Below, in pieces: positions 7,476 to 14,493 of a stretch of 15,779 nt of DNA. The stretch lies in the NCBI GenBank assembly GCA_009788135.1, contig WQSA01000034.1, positions 1-15,779 of the forward strand. Direction: 5' to 3'. The position numbers and the translations under genes were made by a program. The first letter of the stretch is position 1. Every line of letters starts with the position of its first letter. This DNA is from Candidatus Fibrimonadales bacterium. GTDB taxonomy: Bacteria > Fibrobacterota > Fibrobacteria > Fibrobacterales > Fibrobacteraceae. The notes beneath the pieces are model-generated. The model did not search any database, was not told the origin of the DNA, and saw only the letters and a program-made list of their open reading frames with translations.

Positions 7476-7685
7476 ATGACTATTACCGATAAATATAGCA
7501 TGGAAATGGATATCGCAAAACTCGCTATAGCTCAAAAAGCTGTTGAAGTAAACGCCGCAGTAGGCGTTACAGTGTTAAAACAAGCCCAAGACATCGCAGA
7601 AGCGAGCGCCATGGCGCTCTTGCAAGCAATGCCGCAGGCTCCATCCACAGGAAACCTGGGTTCCTCTGTGGATATATCCGCTTAG
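7476..7685 (+). CDS. YjfB-family small protein
   Basis: A 69-residue product from ATG 7476, or 61 residues from ATG 7500. The MDIAKLAIAQ start region, the central VGVTVLKQAQDIAEASAMALLQAMP and the ending LGSSVDIS fit the YjfB family (putative motility protein, PF14070), in which the protein starts near MDI and ends in LG-xx-VDI. Family function is poorly defined, and the motility label comes from Bacillus context. It follows the FISUMP stop by eight bases and ends three bases before the convergent PDZ gene. There is no clear Shine-Dalgarno sequence, so it may be translated by coupling. Residues 1-60 are mostly helical by composition, with no membrane segment or signal. The start is uncertain: family similarity favours 7500 or 7506. 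Confidence 0.7.
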   Translation: MTITDKYSMEMDIAKLAIAQKAVEVNAAVGVTVLKQAQDIAEASAMALLQAMPQAPSTGNLGSSVDISA

Positions 7686-7688
7686 GAT

Positions 7689-8363
7689 CTATCTAAGCAT
7701 TCTATATACGGGCACATTGCCTTGCTGCTTTGCAACGCGTGCGCCCTTAATGTTAACGAGGGGCTTGCTTTCAATGTTCTGAATGGGCTGTGTTATTTCC
7801 GGCTGAACTGCTTCTTGCACAATTTCAGCCTTTTTCACTGAAATCTGCTGAATCGCATTGGCATTCAGGTTTTCTGCGGAATTTGCAACCGGCATTCCGT
7901 ATTGCATAATACCCAAAAGCTCGTAACCCTCTTCAACCTTTTGGATTGCAAGGTGGTTAATCTCCTCTGCGGTCAGGTCCTTGGTTTTCCCATACCACTC
8001 GGAGATGTCCTGTGCATCCAGGCTCTGAACCGAAATGCCTTTTCTTTTGGTTGAAACAGAAAACACGGTGCCGTTTCTGTCTATTACCAAGTTGATGGAA
8101 GTGCCGGCTTCGCCACGTATGTAGCTAACCTGCGTTTCTGGATCAACGGCTGAAAGCTCGGTCCCGTTTGCGGAAACTATAAGGTCGCCTGCTTGCAGAC
8201 CTATGTTTTCTGCCGGTGAATTTGGCACAACTCCGGCGACTTTAACGCCGCTTTTGCTGGTCCAAATGGAAATGCCAAGCCCGCCAAAATTTTCGGTTTG
8301 GCCAGCCATGGCCGCAGTCGCTAGGGCTGCGGTGATGAACAGGGATTTGATGACTTTTTTCAT
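7689..8363 (-). CDS. Exported PDZ-domain protein
   Basis: 224 residues with a clear Sec signal peptide (1-20, cleavage after AMA). A PDZ domain spans about 27-108, with the peptide-binding fold signature VVPNSPAENIGLQAGDLIVSANG and the later strands INLVIDRNG and FSVSTKRKG. PDZ domains bind C-terminal or extended peptides. In HtrA-type proteases and RseP they sit beside a catalytic domain, but none is present here. The remainder (about 110-224) is a helical segment followed by a low-complexity Gln/Ile/Val-rich tail. It is therefore probably a periplasmic adaptor or binding protein; the partner is unknown. It lies 16 bases downstream of the sigma factor on the same strand with its own strong Shine-Dalgarno sequence, so the two are likely cotranscribed. 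That arrangement invites the idea of envelope-stress signalling, but nothing in the sequence proves it. Confidence 0.85.
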   Translation of the reverse strand: MKKVIKSLFITAALATAAMAGQTENFGGLGISIWTSKSGVKVAGVVPNSPAENIGLQAGDLIVSANGTELSAVDPETQVSYIRGEAGTSINLVIDRNGTVFSVSTKRKGISVQSLDAQDISEWYGKTKDLTAEEINHLAIQKVEEGYELLGIMQYGMPVANSAENLNANAIQQISVKKAEIVQEAVQPEITQPIQNIESKPLVNIKGARVAKQQGNVPVYRMLR

Positions 8364-8369
8364 TTTGCT

Positions 8370-8374
8370 CTCCT
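8370..8374 (-). promoter_or_regulatory. Shine-Dalgarno site of the PDZ gene
   Basis: Reading the minus strand, AGGAG lies six bases before the ATG at 8363. It shows that this operon-internal gene uses a conventional ribosome binding site, unlike the operon-leading genes in the window. Confidence 0.7.
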
Positions 8375-8379
8375 TTCGG

Positions 8380-9195
8380 TTAGTGTTTGTGATTCTGTTT
8401 GGCTTTTGCTAAAGCCTCTAAATGTTCTTTCAACAGGTCTTTCGGAACTGTATGAGTTATTCGCTTCAGAGCCTGGTCTCGCAACTGCCTCACCCGCTCA
8501 TGCGATATTTTCATAGACTCGCCAACTTCTCTCAGTGTTTGCGGGGCGTTTAAGCCGATGCCGTAAATGCCAGCCAAAACATTGTATTCTCTCGCTGGCA
8601 GGGATTTCAATATGTTCCTAACAATGTCTTCAACGGCTTGGATTTCGGAATTAGATTCAGGGTCTGTGGCTGTGGCATCCGGAAGGGACTCTGCATAGGA
8701 GGCTTTGCTGTCTGCTTTGAGCGGGCTGTCTATGCTAACTCCCTTTTGCCCCATCTGTATAAGGTCTCTTACCTCTTCGCTAACTTCTTGCCCCTTTGCC
8801 TGCTCCTTTAAGCCTTTGCGGATTCGCAAGTGCTGGTTTGCCGGCAAGCGGACCAGATTTCCCTGCTCGTTTATGGCCCTTGTTATATAGGCTTTAATCC
8901 ACCACACCCCGTAGCTTATGAATTTCAGGCCCCTTGTATTGTCAAAAGACTCTATGGCTCGCATTAAGCCCATAGCACCCTCGCTAACCAGGTCTGGCAG
9001 CGGAATGGGGCAACCTCTGTACATAAGGGCCACTTTCAGCACAAATCGCATATTTGCGTCCACAATCTTCTTTCTTGCCACAGGATTGCTTTTATTTTCA
9101 AATAACCATGCTTCCTCTTCTCGAGACAAGGGAGAGGTTTTGCGAATATCGTCAAGATATCGCTTTGTCATGGCATCGTTAGAGTCTATATGCAC
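8380..9195 (-). CDS. Short RpoD/RpoS-type sigma-70 family factor
   Basis: RNA polymerase sigma subunit that would direct the core enzyme to promoters. 271 residues from GTG 9195; an ATG at 9171 (MTKRYLDDIRKTSPLSREEE) is an alternative start close to the usual family beginning. Region 1.2 is at about 9-40. Region 2 (about 41-118) includes NMRFVLKVA, LPDLVSEGAMGLMRAIESFD and FISYGVWWIKAYITRAI. Region 3 (about 120-175) is shorter than normal. Region 4 (about 190-258) has the helix-turn-helix TLREVGESMKISHERVRQLRDQAL. There is no region 1.1. In the -10 reading helix, the position of E. coli sigma-70 Gln437 is Ala102, while Thr440 is kept (Thr105). This is not an ECF sigma. It could be the housekeeping factor, which is similarly short in Bacteroidetes, or an alternative group 2 sigma; I cannot decide from this window. 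The PDZ gene lies downstream, and a methyltransferase gene diverges from it. Confidence 0.9.
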   Translation of the reverse strand: MHIDSNDAMTKRYLDDIRKTSPLSREEEAWLFENKSNPVARKKIVDANMRFVLKVALMYRGCPIPLPDLVSEGAMGLMRAIESFDNTRGLKFISYGVWWIKAYITRAINEQGNLVRLPANQHLRIRKGLKEQAKGQEVSEEVRDLIQMGQKGVSIDSPLKADSKASYAESLPDATATDPESNSEIQAVEDIVRNILKSLPAREYNVLAGIYGIGLNAPQTLREVGESMKISHERVRQLRDQALKRITHTVPKDLLKEHLEALAKAKQNHKH

Positions 9196-9204
9196 CAGTA
9201 TAGG

Positions 9205-9210
9205 AATATA
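9205..9210 (-). promoter_or_regulatory. Possible -10 element of the sigma factor gene
   Basis: TATATT on the minus strand ends nine bases before the GTG at 9195, which would leave a leader of about three bases. A second candidate, TATACT, directly abuts the start. The AT-rich run makes the register ambiguous, so this is the weakest of the proposed -10 elements. Confidence 0.3.
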
Positions 9211-9229
9211 TATAAAAAAAGAAACAAGA

Positions 9230-9254
9230 GGTAAAAAAAAATTTATTTTTTACC
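9230..9254. repeat. 25-base inverted repeat, candidate operator
   Basis: Perfect nine-base arms GGTAAAAAA and TTTTTTACC flank a seven-base centre. The repeat sits between the divergent sigma factor and methyltransferase genes and ends five bases before the ATG at 9260. It could be a repressor site controlling one or both genes, or a hairpin at the start of the methyltransferase mRNA. A-rich composition makes chance palindromes easier, but the GGT/ACC ends are specific. Confidence 0.45.
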
Positions 9255-9259
9255 ATTGA

Positions 9260-10030
9260 ATGAAGAAAGAACCTTCAGTTTCAGTTTGGAACAAGTTTTG
9301 GAACAGAAAGAAAGATTTGAGCAAAGTGTATCCGTCTTCGCCTTCTGTGCTTAAAGCTATTTTGAGCATGGGGCCGGTTGAGGGCCTTAAGATACTGGAG
9401 GTTGGAGCTGGCACTGGAAGGGATAGCTTGGAGTTGGCCAAAGCGGGCGCCAAAGTTTTCATATTGGATTATTCGGAAGAATCTTTGAAAATAGCGAGCG
9501 AGCTTGCGGTACAGGCTCCCGATAATTTGCATTTGGTTCAAGGCGATGCTTTTAATTCGCCTTTTCCCAGCGAAAGCTTTGACATTGTTTTCCATCAAGG
9601 CTTGGCAGAGCATTTCAAAGACCCTTTGCCTTTGCTCAAAGAAAATGCTCGTTTGTTGAAAAAGGGCGGTTTTTGCCTTTGCGACGTACCCCAAACATTT
9701 CACCTTTATACCGTAATAAAGCACATTTTAATAGCCTTGAACAAATGGTTCGCCGGCTGGGAAACTCAGTTCACCACGGGACAGTTGAAAAAGTTGATGA
9801 AAAGGGCAGACTTGGAAATAATTCATTCTTACGGAGACTGGATGCGGCCAAATCTGATTTACCGCATAATCAGGGAAGCTGGCTTTAAATTTGGGGTTGA
9901 ATTGCCGAAATATCCATTGCTCGGAACGTTGTACCAGAGATTGAAAGATAGATTGCTGGATTTTGTAAGTTATTGCAATATAAGCAGATACACGCAGGTG
10001 TGCATCGGTGTTATTGGGAGGAAAACTTGA
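9260..10030 (+). CDS. SAM-dependent methyltransferase (Methyltransf_11 type)
   Basis: 256-residue class I methyltransferase with a Rossmann-like fold. Motif I is LEVGAGTGRD (46-55). The acidic residue ending strand 2 is Asp70 in VFILDYS. A motif III-like region is VQGDAF (93-98), and the post-motif strand SFDIVFHQGLAEHF lies at 106-119, followed by LLKKGGFCLCDVPQ (132-145). No membrane segment or signal, so cytoplasmic. The substrate is not evident; the downstream glycosyltransferase and YbhN-like genes suggest a cell-surface sugar or lipid-linked intermediate. It leads a tightly packed operon, and its stop overlaps the TTG start of the next gene. The C-terminal portion (about 150-256) is basic and divergent and may recognise the acceptor. 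The start at 9260 is the only in-frame ATG near the motif-rich part and leaves a normal N-terminus; no clear Shine-Dalgarno sequence is present. Confidence 0.85.
   Translation: MKKEPSVSVWNKFWNRKKDLSKVYPSSPSVLKAILSMGPVEGLKILEVGAGTGRDSLELAKAGAKVFILDYSEESLKIASELAVQAPDNLHLVQGDAFNSPFPSESFDIVFHQGLAEHFKDPLPLLKENARLLKKGGFCLCDVPQTFHLYTVIKHILIALNKWFAGWETQFTTGQLKKLMKRADLEIIHSYGDWMRPNLIYRIIREAGFKFGVELPKYPLLGTLYQRLKDRLLDFVSYCNISRYTQVCIGVIGRKT
10016..10022 (+). promoter_or_regulatory. Shine-Dalgarno site fixing a TTG start
   Basis: GGGAGGA lies four bases before TTG at 10027. It is the strongest ribosome binding sequence nearby and selects TTG 10027 over the ATG at 9973, which would lie 57 bases inside the preceding gene. 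Confidence 0.75.
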
Positions 10031-11139
10031 AAATATTAATTTTGAATTACCGCGATAGAACGCATCCCATGGCTGGCGGCGCAGAGGTGCATTTGCATAA
10101 GATTTTTGGCAAATTGGCGGAATGGGGTCACAGCGTAACGCTGTTTACAACCAGCTATGAAAATGCCCCGGGAGAAGAAATTATTGATGGCATACAAGTT
10201 ATTCGTTACGGAGGCGATTTTCTTTTCCCTTTGAACTGTATTTTAAAAGTCCCAAAGATTATAAAAGAATTTGAGCCGGATATAGTTTATGAGGATTTAA
10301 ACAAGCTGCCGCTGTTCTCTCCTTATATAACAAAAGGTCCTAAGTTAATACAAATTCTGCACTTATGGAAAGGAAGCATATTCAAAGAAGCTTCTTTTCC
10401 GGTGGCTCTGGGTGTATGGCTTGGGGAGAAAATCATTCCATTTGTATATAAGAATTGCTATTTTTCCACTATTAGCCCAAGCGGTGAAGAAGAGCTGAAT
10501 GAGCTTGGGATAGAAAAAGATAGGATTTTCGTTATTTACTGTGGCACAAAAAGCGAGTATTTGGAGGCGGAAAAAATCAGAGGTAAGTCCCTCTATTTCC
10601 TGTGGTTAGGGAGATTCAGAAAGTATAAGGGCGTATGGGTTGCATTTAATGCTTTTAAGATTTTTTCAAAGAAGTATCCCAATGTAAAGCTGCTTTTTGC
10701 CGGTTCTGGGCCGGAAGAAGCAAAAATGAGGTCAAAGGCTAAGAGAAGGGCTTTGAGGGATAAAATTGAATTTTTGGGCATTGTCAGCGAAGAGAAGAAG
10801 ATTCAGCTTATGAGCAAAGCGATTGGAATTTTGCAGACCAGCTACAAAGAAGGCTGGGGGTTGACCGTTATTGAGGCTGGAGCATGCGGAACTGCGAGCG
10901 TGGCGAGCAATGTTTCCGGGCTTTGCGACAGCGTTAGGGATGGCGAAACCGGCCTGCTTTTCAAAGCTGGAGATGCTGCGGATTGCGCAAAAAAGATGAG
11001 AATTCTTTACGAAAATGCGGTTTTGAGGCGCAATATGGAAAGCGCCGCAAAAAGCTACGCAGCCACTTTCAGTTGGGAAACTGCCGCAAAAGAGACTTTG
11101 TTTTTGATGCAGAGCATAATTGAGAACAGGGAGCCATGA
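10027..11139 (+). CDS. GT4-family glycosyltransferase (GT-B fold)
   Basis: Transfers a sugar from a nucleotide-sugar donor with retention of configuration, probably onto a lipid-linked or surface glycan at the cytoplasmic face. 370 residues from TTG 10027, which overlaps the methyltransferase stop as TTGA. The N-terminal GT-B half begins MKILILNYRDRTHPMAGGAE, with the acceptor-side GGAEVHLHKIF loop (18-28). The C-terminal half (about 185-370) has the donor-site sequences LWLGRFRKYKG (192-202) and LLFAGSGPE (222-230), and the EX7E motif EGWGLTVIE (275-283) followed by AGACGT. Length and motifs are normal for the family. The donor sugar and acceptor cannot be read. It sits in an operon with a methyltransferase before it and a YbhN-like membrane protein after it, the latter starting in a four-base ATGA overlap. 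An alternative start at ATG 9973 would give 388 residues but lacks a ribosome site. Confidence 0.92.
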   Translation: MKILILNYRDRTHPMAGGAEVHLHKIFGKLAEWGHSVTLFTTSYENAPGEEIIDGIQVIRYGGDFLFPLNCILKVPKIIKEFEPDIVYEDLNKLPLFSPYITKGPKLIQILHLWKGSIFKEASFPVALGVWLGEKIIPFVYKNCYFSTISPSGEEELNELGIEKDRIFVIYCGTKSEYLEAEKIRGKSLYFLWLGRFRKYKGVWVAFNAFKIFSKKYPNVKLLFAGSGPEEAKMRSKAKRRALRDKIEFLGIVSEEKKIQLMSKAIGILQTSYKEGWGLTVIEAGACGTASVASNVSGLCDSVRDGETGLLFKAGDAADCAKKMRILYENAVLRRNMESAAKSYAATFSWETAAKETLFLMQSIIENREP

Positions 11140-12077
11140 AGAATTTTATAATCTTTTTCCTTAAATTGGTTGTATCGGCTACGCTTTGTTTTTTTGTTTG
11201 GAAGAGCATTTCCGCTACCCCTGTTGATATTGAAGATGTGGAATACAAGTTTCTGTTTTTTGCTGTTTCCTGCATATTTTTATCGTATCTTTCTGGGTGT
11301 CTTCAGTGGAAGTTGCTTCTCGCAAAGCAAAACGTTTCAATGACTTATGTAAAGCTAGTCCGCTTTTATTTTGTGGGTTGCTTTTTCAATAACTTTATGC
11401 CGGGCAATGTTGGCGGGGATATTAAAAAGATTTACGATATAAATCGAAATTCAAAAGAAACGGTTGGCGCAGCGGTTTCCGCTACTGTTTTGGACAGGCT
11501 TTGCGGGCTTTATGTTCTATGCGGTTTTGCGCTTGCGGTTGGGGTGGCTTTTTTTTGGCAAGACCCTGAGCAAAAATATTTTTTGCTGCCTTCGCTGCTG
11601 GTTTTCTCGGTTTTCAGCATTGGGCTTTACCTGCTGTTCAGCCGCAAACTGGGAAAACTGCTTTCTTTTTTTGGCCGTAGGATTTTACATTTGCATGGAC
11701 GGTTCCAGGCGTTTAGGACCAAAAAGCTTTTTGCCCAGATTTTTTCGCTGTCCGTGGTTACCCAGAGTTTCAGGGTCTTGTCGCATTATTTTTGCGGGCT
11801 GGCCATAGGGGTGGATATTTCCGTGAGTTGGTATTTTTATTATGTGCCCTTGATTGCTATTGTAAGCGCGCTTCCAATTTCAATAGGAGGATTTGGGCCG
11901 AGAGAGTTTATGGCGCAGTCGCTTTTTGCCCGGGTTGGGGTTGAGCCAATGGAAGCTGTTCTTGTACAACTGCTGGCTTATGGGGCTAATTTGGCCGTTA
12001 GCCTGCTTGGGGCAATTGATTTTCTGTTCAAGCATTTTTCTATATTGAACAAAAGCTCAACAGGAGAGAAGAAATGA
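11136..12077 (+). CDS. YbhN/LPG-synthase-type integral membrane protein
   Basis: 313 residues, strongly hydrophobic, with about seven or eight predicted membrane helices. It matches the LPG_synthase_TM family (PF03706, formerly UPF0104). Conserved motifs are FFNNFMPGNVGGDIKKIYD (83-101), LDRLCGL (119-125) and LPISIGGFGPREF (246-258). In MprF this domain flips lysyl-phosphatidylglycerol; stand-alone relatives such as YbhN have been linked to transport or flipping of lipids and lipid-linked glycans. The soluble aminoacyl-transferase domain of MprF is absent. Placement right after a GT4 glycosyltransferase suggests it handles the lipid-linked product of that enzyme; this is inference. It starts in an ATGA overlap with the glycosyltransferase and ends in an ATGA overlap with the outer-membrane protein gene. 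Only a weak purine-rich ribosome site (GGGAG close to the ATG) is seen. Confidence 0.88.
   Translation: MKNFIIFFLKLVVSATLCFFVWKSISATPVDIEDVEYKFLFFAVSCIFLSYLSGCLQWKLLLAKQNVSMTYVKLVRFYFVGCFFNNFMPGNVGGDIKKIYDINRNSKETVGAAVSATVLDRLCGLYVLCGFALAVGVAFFWQDPEQKYFLLPSLLVFSVFSIGLYLLFSRKLGKLLSFFGRRILHLHGRFQAFRTKKLFAQIFSLSVVTQSFRVLSHYFCGLAIGVDISVSWYFYYVPLIAIVSALPISIGGFGPREFMAQSLFARVGVEPMEAVLVQLLAYGANLAVSLLGAIDFLFKHFSILNKSSTGEKK
12062..12066 (+). promoter_or_regulatory. Shine-Dalgarno site of the small outer-membrane protein gene
   Basis: AGGAG lies seven bases before ATG 12074, inside the end of the YbhN-like gene. It supports this start over the ATG at 12080. Confidence 0.65.
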
Positions 12078-12565
12078 AGATGTGGTTCGCTATTTTGCTT
12101 GCGTTTGTTTTTTTGATAGCTCCAACAACTGTTTTTGCCGATGATGATGGGGCTGACAGGTGGGGTTTGTATATAGGTTTTGGAGGGTCCAGCGATGCAA
12201 TAGGCGTGGCTTACGATTTTGGTACCGGCCTTCAGCTGGGCTTGGGCCTTGGGTTTAACTCTTGGATGCCCGATAATGGAAACTCTACGACTAGATTCAT
12301 GTTTAGGCCCCTGATGCTTTATAGCCTCGGAAAAGATCTTTTGGGCTATGGGCTTGGTGTACGGGCTTCTATTGAACGTTATAGCGTGGAAGGCAACGAT
12401 AATTCAGAAACGAACATATCGGTTACTCCTAATTTTTATGTTAGCGCGCCGCTGGTATCTAACGTGGCTCTAAGCGTAAATGCCGGTTTGCAGATTGATA
12501 TGCCAGATAACGGGCTGAGATTTAGCACGGTTATGTCTGGGCTTCTAGTATTCTACTTCCTGTAA
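12074..12565 (+). CDS. Small predicted outer-membrane beta-barrel protein
   Basis: 163 residues with a Sec signal peptide (1-22, cleavage after VFA, followed by DDDGADRW). The mature part alternates short Gly-rich and aromatic/hydrophobic strands (WGLYIGFGG, AIGVAYDFGTGLQLGLGLGFNSW, LLGYGLGVRASIERY, FYVSAPLVSNVALSVNAGLQI) and ends in VFYFL. This pattern is typical of small eight-stranded porin-like barrels. I do not recognise a specific family, and no enzymatic motif is seen. It is the last gene of the methyltransferase-glycosyltransferase-YbhN operon and overlaps the YbhN-like gene by four bases, so it may act in surface display or be a passenger. Its stop lies two bases from the stop of the convergent lipoprotein gene. 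A soluble periplasmic beta-rich protein is the main alternative. Confidence 0.75.
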   Translation: MKMWFAILLAFVFLIAPTTVFADDDGADRWGLYIGFGGSSDAIGVAYDFGTGLQLGLGLGFNSWMPDNGNSTTRFMFRPLMLYSLGKDLLGYGLGVRASIERYSVEGNDNSETNISVTPNFYVSAPLVSNVALSVNAGLQIDMPDNGLRFSTVMSGLLVFYFL

Positions 12566-12567
12566 TT

Positions 12568-13854
12568 TTATCTAAGCGCCGGGGCGAAAAGGAAAATCTT
12601 CTCGCCTTTTTTCAAATTTATGTTCTGTTCCGAAAAGGAGCCTGTTTTTCTGCCGTAGCCGTCTAGAATCTCGATTTTAACGGAATGTTTGCCTGGCTCT
12701 GCTGGAATTCTGGCCATTTGAAGAGTTAAAGGCATTGCGATTCCCAGCCGCAAATCTGCGTTTTCCACTGCATAGGTGGCAACATCCGTGCCGAGGCTCA
12801 AAAGCAGGCCTGCAGCGCCTCCGCCGGCTGCAGATACCATTTTTTCCTTTGCTTTGTTTGCCGCTACGGTACGTAAAATTACTCTGGTGGCAGTTCTCAA
12901 AAGCATTGCGCTTTCGCCGTTTTCCAAGTCTTTTTTAAGGGAGTTTTTTGTGTTTGAAATTGGCTCGGTTCTTATTGTGTTGCCGTCAATACTCACCGAA
13001 AAGGTCGTTGTTTGCGAAATTCTGTCAACCATTTTTGGTATTGCAAACTGAAGGGTCATTGTTTTGCCGTCGCTAACCAAACCCGGTGCTATCAGCGTTA
13101 TGGTTTGCGAACTTCCGCTTGCATCTTTGTAGTGCAATAAAAGAAGCCCTTCCGCATAAGTTCCCCAGAATTTATTCTCGCTTAAAATAGGGCTGGTGCC
13201 GGCATATCCGACTACGATAATTTCCTGTTCGTTTTCTGGAACCTCCTTGGCGAGCTTGGGGGCGTGGCCTGAATTTTCGAAAAGTTTTTTCGCATTGTCA
13301 TAAGCTATGCGCGCATCGTCCTTGGATCTTTGCTGTTCAAAGGAAAGAGCTATAAGGTATTGCAAGGCAGCGTTTTCGTTGAATTTTTCATCCTCTTTAA
13401 GGCTCTGTATTGCTAGGAGAGCGCGGCGGCTTTGAACAACGGCGCCATCAATTTCGCCCAGAGCCAGATAGTTTAGAATCTGGATTTTGTGAAGCCATTG
13501 TATTTCAAAGGGATAGGAGCGGTATGGTCTAACATTGTCGTTTGTAAGCAAAGCTGCCGCTTCATTGGTCACGGAGCGCGTATATAAATCTTCTATAATC
13601 TGTTCTGCCCTTGCAAAGTACTTTATGCTTTCCTCGTAATCCTGGTTGTAGTGGAGCAAAACTCCCATGTCAAATTCAAAAAGAAAGGCGTCTTCCGAAT
13701 TATAAAGCTTTTTCTTGTTTTTTTCAATATTGGAGATTGCGGTAGAATAGCTGCCCATTCTTACCGGTTTTCCGATTGTCTCATCCCTTAGCTTCGCTGG
13801 GCTTGCACAGGAAGCCAAAAAGATTGCAATTAGCAATAATAAATAGCGAATCAC
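12568..13854 (-). CDS. COG3014-type lipoprotein paired with LpoB
   Basis: 428 residues with a lipoprotein signal (lipobox LASC, Cys16). The first half (about 30-205) is helical and TPR-like, including FEFDMGVLLHYNQDYEESIKYF and ALQYLIALSFEQQRSKDDARIAYDNA. The second half is strand-rich, with a short Gly/Ala stretch (GGGAAGLLLSLG, about 343-354) and the ending ADLRLGIAMPLTLQMARIPAEPG, which resembles the COG3014 family. Family function is uncharacterised; its genes are commonly found beside LpoB-like genes, which fits here. It begins at GTG 13854 in a four-base GTGA overlap with the upstream lpoB-like gene, so the two are likely translated together. A role with LpoB in stimulating peptidoglycan synthesis or anchoring at the outer membrane is inference. 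The 3' end is two bases from the convergent outer-membrane protein gene. Confidence 0.78.
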   Translation of the reverse strand: MIRYLLLLIAIFLASCASPAKLRDETIGKPVRMGSYSTAISNIEKNKKKLYNSEDAFLFEFDMGVLLHYNQDYEESIKYFARAEQIIEDLYTRSVTNEAAALLTNDNVRPYRSYPFEIQWLHKIQILNYLALGEIDGAVVQSRRALLAIQSLKEDEKFNENAALQYLIALSFEQQRSKDDARIAYDNAKKLFENSGHAPKLAKEVPENEQEIIVVGYAGTSPILSENKFWGTYAEGLLLLHYKDASGSSQTITLIAPGLVSDGKTMTLQFAIPKMVDRISQTTTFSVSIDGNTIRTEPISNTKNSLKKDLENGESAMLLRTATRVILRTVAANKAKEKMVSAAGGGAAGLLLSLGTDVATYAVENADLRLGIAMPLTLQMARIPAEPGKHSVKIEILDGYGRKTGSFSEQNINLKKGEKIFLFAPALR

Positions 13855-14447
13855 AGTTTCAATGCGCTTTTTTCAACAACTTTTTTGTGTTTTTTGCCAC
13901 CGATCCATAGTTTTTCATGGCTTTGGAGATCTATTAGTTCAAGGTCCACCTGATAAAATTTAACTTGCGTGCCGCCGCTTTGATCGATTATGGAATTGAT
14001 TGTTCCCGTGAGCATTATGTCTGCTCCGGTTTCCTGGCCGCGTTCTTTGGCGGTTTCGTCTGTGGCATTGCCTCTCTGATCGTCAATTTCTGAGCGAAGT
14101 TGCTGGCGTTCCTCGGAGTTTGCAACAAATCTCACTTTGCCGGAGTTGATTAAAACGCGCTGAATGTCATTTATAAATGTATTCGTATTTATGTGCTCGT
14201 GGCTTAAGTTGCGTATTTGCCCGACTACAATAATTGGTCTGCCATCTTTGGATTTTTCCTGATACCATGGGGCTGTCAAGCAGGTATTTAACACTTCCTC
14301 GGCCACAAGGCGAGAATCTGTATCGTTCCAGTTGCCGGAGAGGTCCGTAACGGAATCGGTGCTTGTGCGTGTTACTTTTTTGCCGCAGCCAGTCAAAATG
14401 GTAGCTGTTAACGCAAACAGGAGCAGGGTAGAGTAGAATATTTTCAT
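13851..14447 (-). CDS. lpoB: LpoB-like penicillin-binding-protein activator lipoprotein
   Basis: 198 residues with a lipoprotein signal (lipobox LTGC, Cys21). The domain (about 45-198) matches the LpoB/COG3417 family: RLVAEEVLNTCL, GRPIIVVGQIRNLSHEHINTNTF, a region resembling VLINSGKVRFVAN, GADIMLTGTI and YQVDLELIDLQSHEKLW. In E. coli LpoB is an outer-membrane lipoprotein that activates the peptidoglycan synthase PBP1B. It contacts that partner through a species-specific domain not evident here, so the partner in this organism is unknown. The ATG at 14447 is preceded by a TATATT element with a six-base gap and no Shine-Dalgarno sequence. It is the first gene of a two-gene operon with the COG3014-type gene and diverges from the TPR gene across 46 bases. 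The symbol reflects family membership, not proven PBP1B activation. Confidence 0.82.
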   Translation of the reverse strand: MKIFYSTLLLFALTATILTGCGKKVTRTSTDSVTDLSGNWNDTDSRLVAEEVLNTCLTAPWYQEKSKDGRPIIVVGQIRNLSHEHINTNTFINDIQRVLINSGKVRFVANSEERQQLRSEIDDQRGNATDETAKERGQETGADIMLTGTINSIIDQSGGTQVKFYQVDLELIDLQSHEKLWIGGKKHKKVVEKSALKL

Positions 14448-14453
14448 GAAGAA

Positions 14454-14459
14454 AATATA
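14454..14459 (-). promoter_or_regulatory. Putative -10 element of lpoB
   Basis: On the minus strand CTATATT is followed by exactly six bases (TTCTTC) and ATG at 14447. This would start transcription on the start codon. No Shine-Dalgarno sequence is present in the six-base gap. Confidence 0.55.
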
Positions 14460-14481
14460 GTAAAGTTTGACGATATTTTTC

Positions 14482-14487
14482 TATATT
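14482..14487 (+). promoter_or_regulatory. Putative -10 element of the TPR gene
   Basis: CTATATT is followed by exactly six bases (CCGGGC) and ATG at 14494, the same geometry as lpoB on the opposite strand and the diguanylate cyclase gene. No convincing -35 hexamer is seen; a TTGACG at 14467-14472 is too close to pair with it. Confidence 0.55.
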
Positions 14488-14493
14488 CCGGGC

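Noticed and set aside
7645..7698. Two small stem-loops near the YjfB/PDZ junction (CCACAG/CTGTGG and GCTTAG/CTAAGC)
   Set aside because: The stems are only six base pairs, the first is within coding sequence, and neither is followed by a T run, so I do not call a terminator.
9973..10026. ATG start at 9973 for the glycosyltransferase
   Set aside because: It lies inside the methyltransferase gene without a ribosome site and would precede the family's normal start. TTG 10027 has GGGAGGA upstream and opens directly with MKILILNYRD.
14466..14472. TTGACG as the -35 element for the TPR gene
   Set aside because: The gap to TATATT is about nine bases, far too short for sigma-70 spacing.
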